A stretch of DNA of 29,249 bases from a virus, in the IMG/VR virus record IMGVR_UViG_3300028428_000098, positions 1 to 29,249 of that record, one strand, 5' to 3'. The notes under the pieces were generated by a model that was not told the origin of the DNA, did not search any database, and saw only the letters and a list, made by a program, of their open reading frames with translations. This document shows positions 26,654-29,249 of this stretch, one piece after another. The translations under genes and the position numbers were made by a program. The first letter of the stretch is position 1. Every line of letters begins with the position of its first letter.

Positions 26654-28398
26654 CAGCGGTTCCTGTAGGTGATCCAGTTGGCGGGCCTGGGTGGGGTGTC
26701 GCTGTTGAGTTCGGCCTCGTCTTCTTCGATTTGCTGTCGGACCTGTGCGGCGTGGATGGACTGGTTGGTCGTGAGGTTGCCGGCGAGGACTTTGAGCAGG
26801 TTGGCGAAGGCGTCGATCTCGTCGTCTTGGCCTAGGCAGTTGCGCTCGAAGGTCAGGCGTGTGGTCTGGCGTTGCCATTCCTGGTTCTGGGCGACGCGGG
26901 GGTGGATGCAGACGCGGTGTGCGGTGAAGAGGGGGTCGCAGGTGGTGATGATGCGGGTTTCTTTCTGGCCCGAGGACCAGAGCGTCTCGACGGCGCAGTG
27001 CCAGGAGTCTGTGCCTTTGCCGTCGCGGGAGCGGGTCAGGGGTGCGGTGCGTGCGAGTGCGGCGATATCGCTGGTGAAGAGGTCGGCGAGGAACTGCCCG
27101 CCGCCGTTGGCCTCGACGACGAGTTGGCGGATGTCGTATTCGATGCATTTACGGAGGATCGCCATGCGGTTTTCGGTGCTGGCGCCGCCTTCGAGACCGC
27201 CGACCTCGAAGATGTAGAGTTGCGACCCCATGGAGCCGCCGGCGGCGAAGCCGAGTTTGTCCCGCCCGCCGGCGGAGGGGTCGATGACCATGGCCTTGAT
27301 GTGGTAAGGCTGGACCACGGAGGCATCGACGTACATGGGTGCGTAGAAACCGTCCTCGCCGAAGCCCAGGGAGGGAATGGGCAGGCGTGTGGAGTCTCCG
27401 CCGCGGAGTTTGCCGTAGGTAACGTCAAGGGGAGCGGATCGGTGGTCGCAGTCGTAGACGATCAGGTCTGCTAGGCGGAGGGGGTAGGTGTGGGCGGTGC
27501 CCACGTCGATGTAGAGCATGAACTCGCGCTCGAACTCCAGCCTGCCGACGGACTCTTTCTCGGCGACGGCGGACTGGGGGACGCGGTGGGCGAAGGAGAC
27601 CTGCCCGGGTCGGACGCGGCCGGAGGCCAGGCGTTCGGCCATGAGCGGGGAGAGGCCCAGGGTGCGCCGCCCCGGCTCGGGGTAGGCCATGGGGTAGGTG
27701 CGGAAGCGGTACCCCTGCTTCTCTTGCTTGACGTAGAGGGTGTCGTCGCACTTGATGGTGCCGAACTCGACGATTTCCAGAGGGTCGATCTGGGGCTGCT
27801 CGCCGACGATCTCGGTGTAGATGATGTTGCTGAACTCGCTGGTGAAGTGGTGCAGGCGCTCGCGGGCCTCGTGGGTCTGGGTGTTGCCCTTGGTCTCGAT
27901 GTCGTCGGGGAGGATGGAGTGGGCGCGGTTGCCTTCGAGCTGACCGTCGATGCCCAGGCTTTTGACGCTGGGCTGCTTGTCGCCGTCATGCCCGACAACG
28001 TTGAAGGCAGTGGCGGAGTCCTTCATCTCGCCGTGTGGTCTGAGGTGCTGGAGGAACCAGACCTTGCCGATCCAGTCGCGGTTCATCTCCAGCATCGACG
28101 CTGCCGACCCCCCGGACTTGCTGACAAAGAGGATTTTGCGGTTGGGGTCTCGGAGCAATCGGTAGCAGGAGAGGGGGACACTGAGCATCGTGGTCTTGCC
28201 GGCACCACGCCACTGGAGAACGCCCCGCTTCATGGGCACGTTGGAGCCGTGTCCGACGGCCCAGAGCCACGCCTCGATGTCCAGGTCGCCCAGGGGGTGT
28301 ACGCGGTCCTTGCCCAGTTCGCTCCAGAGGTTCTGGAGGAAGAAAACGGGGTCATCGCGGAGTTTCCGCGTGTAGGCGACGCCGTCGTATTTGCTCAT
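26653..28398 (-). CDS. terL: Large terminase subunit, T7 gp19-like
   Basis: A 581-residue protein, the length of T7-type large terminases. The N-terminal ATPase has Walker A-like LQWRGAGKTTM with Lys68 and Walker B ILPDDIE (about 162-168). The C-terminal nuclease has AMVIDPSAGGRDK with Asp373, VVEANGGGQ with Glu429 and GQDDEIDAF with Asp525/526 and Asp529. It would pump phage DNA into the head through the portal and cut it. It follows the probable small subunit by 11 bases. Confidence 0.92.
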   Translation of the reverse strand: MSKYDGVAYTRKLRDDPVFFLQNLWSELGKDRVHPLGDLDIEAWLWAVGHGSNVPMKRGVLQWRGAGKTTMLSVPLSCYRLLRDPNRKILFVSKSGGSAASMLEMNRDWIGKVWFLQHLRPHGEMKDSATAFNVVGHDGDKQPSVKSLGIDGQLEGNRAHSILPDDIETKGNTQTHEARERLHHFTSEFSNIIYTEIVGEQPQIDPLEIVEFGTIKCDDTLYVKQEKQGYRFRTYPMAYPEPGRRTLGLSPLMAERLASGRVRPGQVSFAHRVPQSAVAEKESVGRLEFEREFMLYIDVGTAHTYPLRLADLIVYDCDHRSAPLDVTYGKLRGGDSTRLPIPSLGFGEDGFYAPMYVDASVVQPYHIKAMVIDPSAGGRDKLGFAAGGSMGSQLYIFEVGGLEGGASTENRMAILRKCIEYDIRQLVVEANGGGQFLADLFTSDIAALARTAPLTRSRDGKGTDSWHCAVETLWSSGQKETRIITTCDPLFTAHRVCIHPRVAQNQEWQRQTTRLTFERNCLGQDDEIDAFANLLKVLAGNLTTNQSIHAAQVRQQIEEDEAELNSDTPPRPANWITYRNR

Positions 28399-28409
28399 GG
28401 GTGTGCTGC

Positions 28410-28760
28410 TTAGGCGCGGCGGGTGGCGGCGTCGTCGTCCTGGCTGAGAGGGGGCAGGGAGTGTGCGATGGGCTTGCCGTTGAACTTGATCTCGCCGGAC
28501 TTGATGCGCTCCTCGGCGTGGCGGGCGAGGGCCTCGGCGCCGGCGGACTCAATGACGCGGCCAACGACGCCGACCTGGCCGAGGCGCTTGAGCACCCGGT
28601 CCATCTCGCGGTCAGAGAGGGGGCGTCGGCCCTGCTCGCCCTGCTTGTTCTTGACCGGGTTCCCCTTGGCATCGACTATCGGCTTGCCGTTGATGAGCCA
28701 GTCGAGCAGGGTCAGGTCCGCCAGGTCGGCCATCTGGTTGTGAATGTTCTCACGTTGCAC
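28410..28760 (-). CDS. Probable small terminase subunit
   Basis: A 116-residue protein from GTG 28760 with AGGAGG six bases upstream. The sequence LADLTLLDWLINGKPIVDAKG..., PLSDREMDRVLKRLGQVGVV is helix-rich and sits directly before the large terminase. Size and place fit a small terminase that recognises the packaging site. Direct sequence similarity cannot be judged by eye. Confidence 0.55.
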   Translation of the reverse strand: MQRENIHNQMADLADLTLLDWLINGKPIVDAKGNPVKNKQGEQGRRPLSDREMDRVLKRLGQVGVVGRVIESAGAEALARHAEERIKSGEIKFNGKPIAHSLPPLSQDDDAATRRA

Positions 28761-28773
28761 GGTTGGCCTCCTG

Positions 28774-29022
28774 TCAGTTGATGAGCGGTTCGGTGTTGTC
28801 CACGGCGATGAGCAGCATGGAGCGTTGCCTCTGGGTCATTTTGATCTTGCCTCCACAGACCACCGGGCTGGGCGAGCCGATGACCGAGACCAGCAGCCCC
28901 CGCCGGGGTGTGGCCTTGGCGTCGGGTGAGGAAACCACGATGACGGTGCCCAGATGCTCACTGAGGATTGCAAGTGCAGCCCTGATCTGATGCGAAGCAT
29001 CGCCGTTTTGCTTATTGGCCAC
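28774..29022 (-). CDS. Small unknown protein
   Basis: An 82-residue protein from GTG 29022 (start MANKQNGDASHQIRAALAIL), after a G-rich stretch that may serve as ribosome binding site. An N-terminal helix is followed by beta-rich sequence (GTVIVVSSPDAK, RGLLVSVIGSPSP). No family recognised. Confidence 0.5.
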   Translation of the reverse strand: MANKQNGDASHQIRAALAILSEHLGTVIVVSSPDAKATPRRGLLVSVIGSPSPVVCGGKIKMTQRQRSMLLIAVDNTEPLIN

Positions 29023-29051
29023 ACATCATCCCCCCAATCTGTGGTGTTGAA

Positions 29052-29249
29052 TCACGCCGTCTGGAGTGTCGTGCCGGTACTCTGCGGGATCGAAAGCCGG
29101 ACATAGGTCTCCAGTTGCCCGGCCACAAGGTCCGCTCCAGACCCACCATAAAAAACAAACTCAAACTCGACCGGCGTTGGCGCAGAGCCAGCAACGATCA
29201 GCCCGTTCCTTGCAAGATTTTCGGGTGCCGTCGCGCTGTAGATGGTGAA
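29052..29249 (-). CDS. C-terminal part of a structural-type protein (partial)
   Basis: An open frame runs from the right window edge to TGA at 29052-29054, giving 65 residues that start FTIYSATAPENLARNGLIVA. The sequence is beta-rich with many Gly, Ser and Thr (VEFEFVFYGGSGADLVAGQL, VRLSIPQSTGTTLQTA), which is common in tail-fibre or virion-surface ends. It precedes the terminase genes, where tail genes are expected in T7-type order. Confidence 0.6.
   Translation of the reverse strand, partial: FTIYSATAPENLARNGLIVAGSAPTPVEFEFVFYGGSGADLVAGQLETYVRLSIPQSTGTTLQTA

Noticed and set aside
1-29249. Terminal direct repeats or host flanks marking genome or prophage ends
   Set aside because: Both window ends lie inside phage genes and no long repeat was seen between them; ends of the genome are outside the window or the sequence is permuted.

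Overview
The window looks like a large part of the genome of a temperate, podovirus-like bacteriophage with a GC-rich host. Almost every gene is on the minus strand. Only a repressor and a lipoprotein gene (18207-19183) are on the plus strand. Genes are packed with ATGA, GTGA, TTGA or TGATG stop/start overlaps, and many starts have good AGGAG-type ribosome binding sites, so the host is a bacterium that uses Shine-Dalgarno initiation. The sequence does not identify the host. Both window ends cut through genes, so DNA is missing on each side. Most tail genes, any endolysin of standard type and any DNA polymerase or primase are not seen here.

Reading the minus strand from high to low coordinates: (1) 29249-26363 is the end of a structural or tail gene, a small gene, a probable small terminase, a T7-type large terminase and a small membrane protein. 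(2) 26362-25670 is a 693-base non-coding region with a G-run cluster and a near-consensus sigma70 promoter firing leftward. (3) 25649-20681 is a set of small accessory genes (a sliding-clamp-like protein, a DUF3268 zinc finger, others unknown) ending in a tyrosine integrase. (4) 20628-19465 is a stand-alone gene for an SU10-type (DUF5309-like) major capsid protein, with its own possible promoter and terminator. (5) 19464-19184 looks like a phage attachment site carrying the 5' half of a tRNA-Cys. (6) 19183-18068 is the lysogeny switch: an S24-type repressor and a lipoprotein on the plus strand, facing a divergent operator and a small DNA-binding-protein candidate on the minus strand. (7) 17780-10258 is the replication and recombination block: Cas4-like Fe-S nuclease, ERF annealing protein, RusA resolvase, an initiator-like protein whose gene contains iterons, DnaB helicase, and a sigma70-family protein. 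(8) 9953-6060 holds small genes and a T7-type single-subunit RNA polymerase. (9) 6015-1 is the structural block in T7 order (portal, scaffold, major capsid) followed by a small fibre-like protein and lysis-like membrane genes.

Together this is a mosaic: T7-like transcription, head and packaging genes, joined to a lambda-like lysogeny and host-dependent replication plan. The main oddities are the second, unrelated capsid gene in the moron position, the phage sigma factor alongside a T7-type RNA polymerase, an 11-bp-periodic iteron origin inside and upstream of the initiator gene, a repressor that keeps its Ala-Gly site and serine but seems to lack the catalytic lysine, and identical SD-presenting hairpins in front of two early genes.
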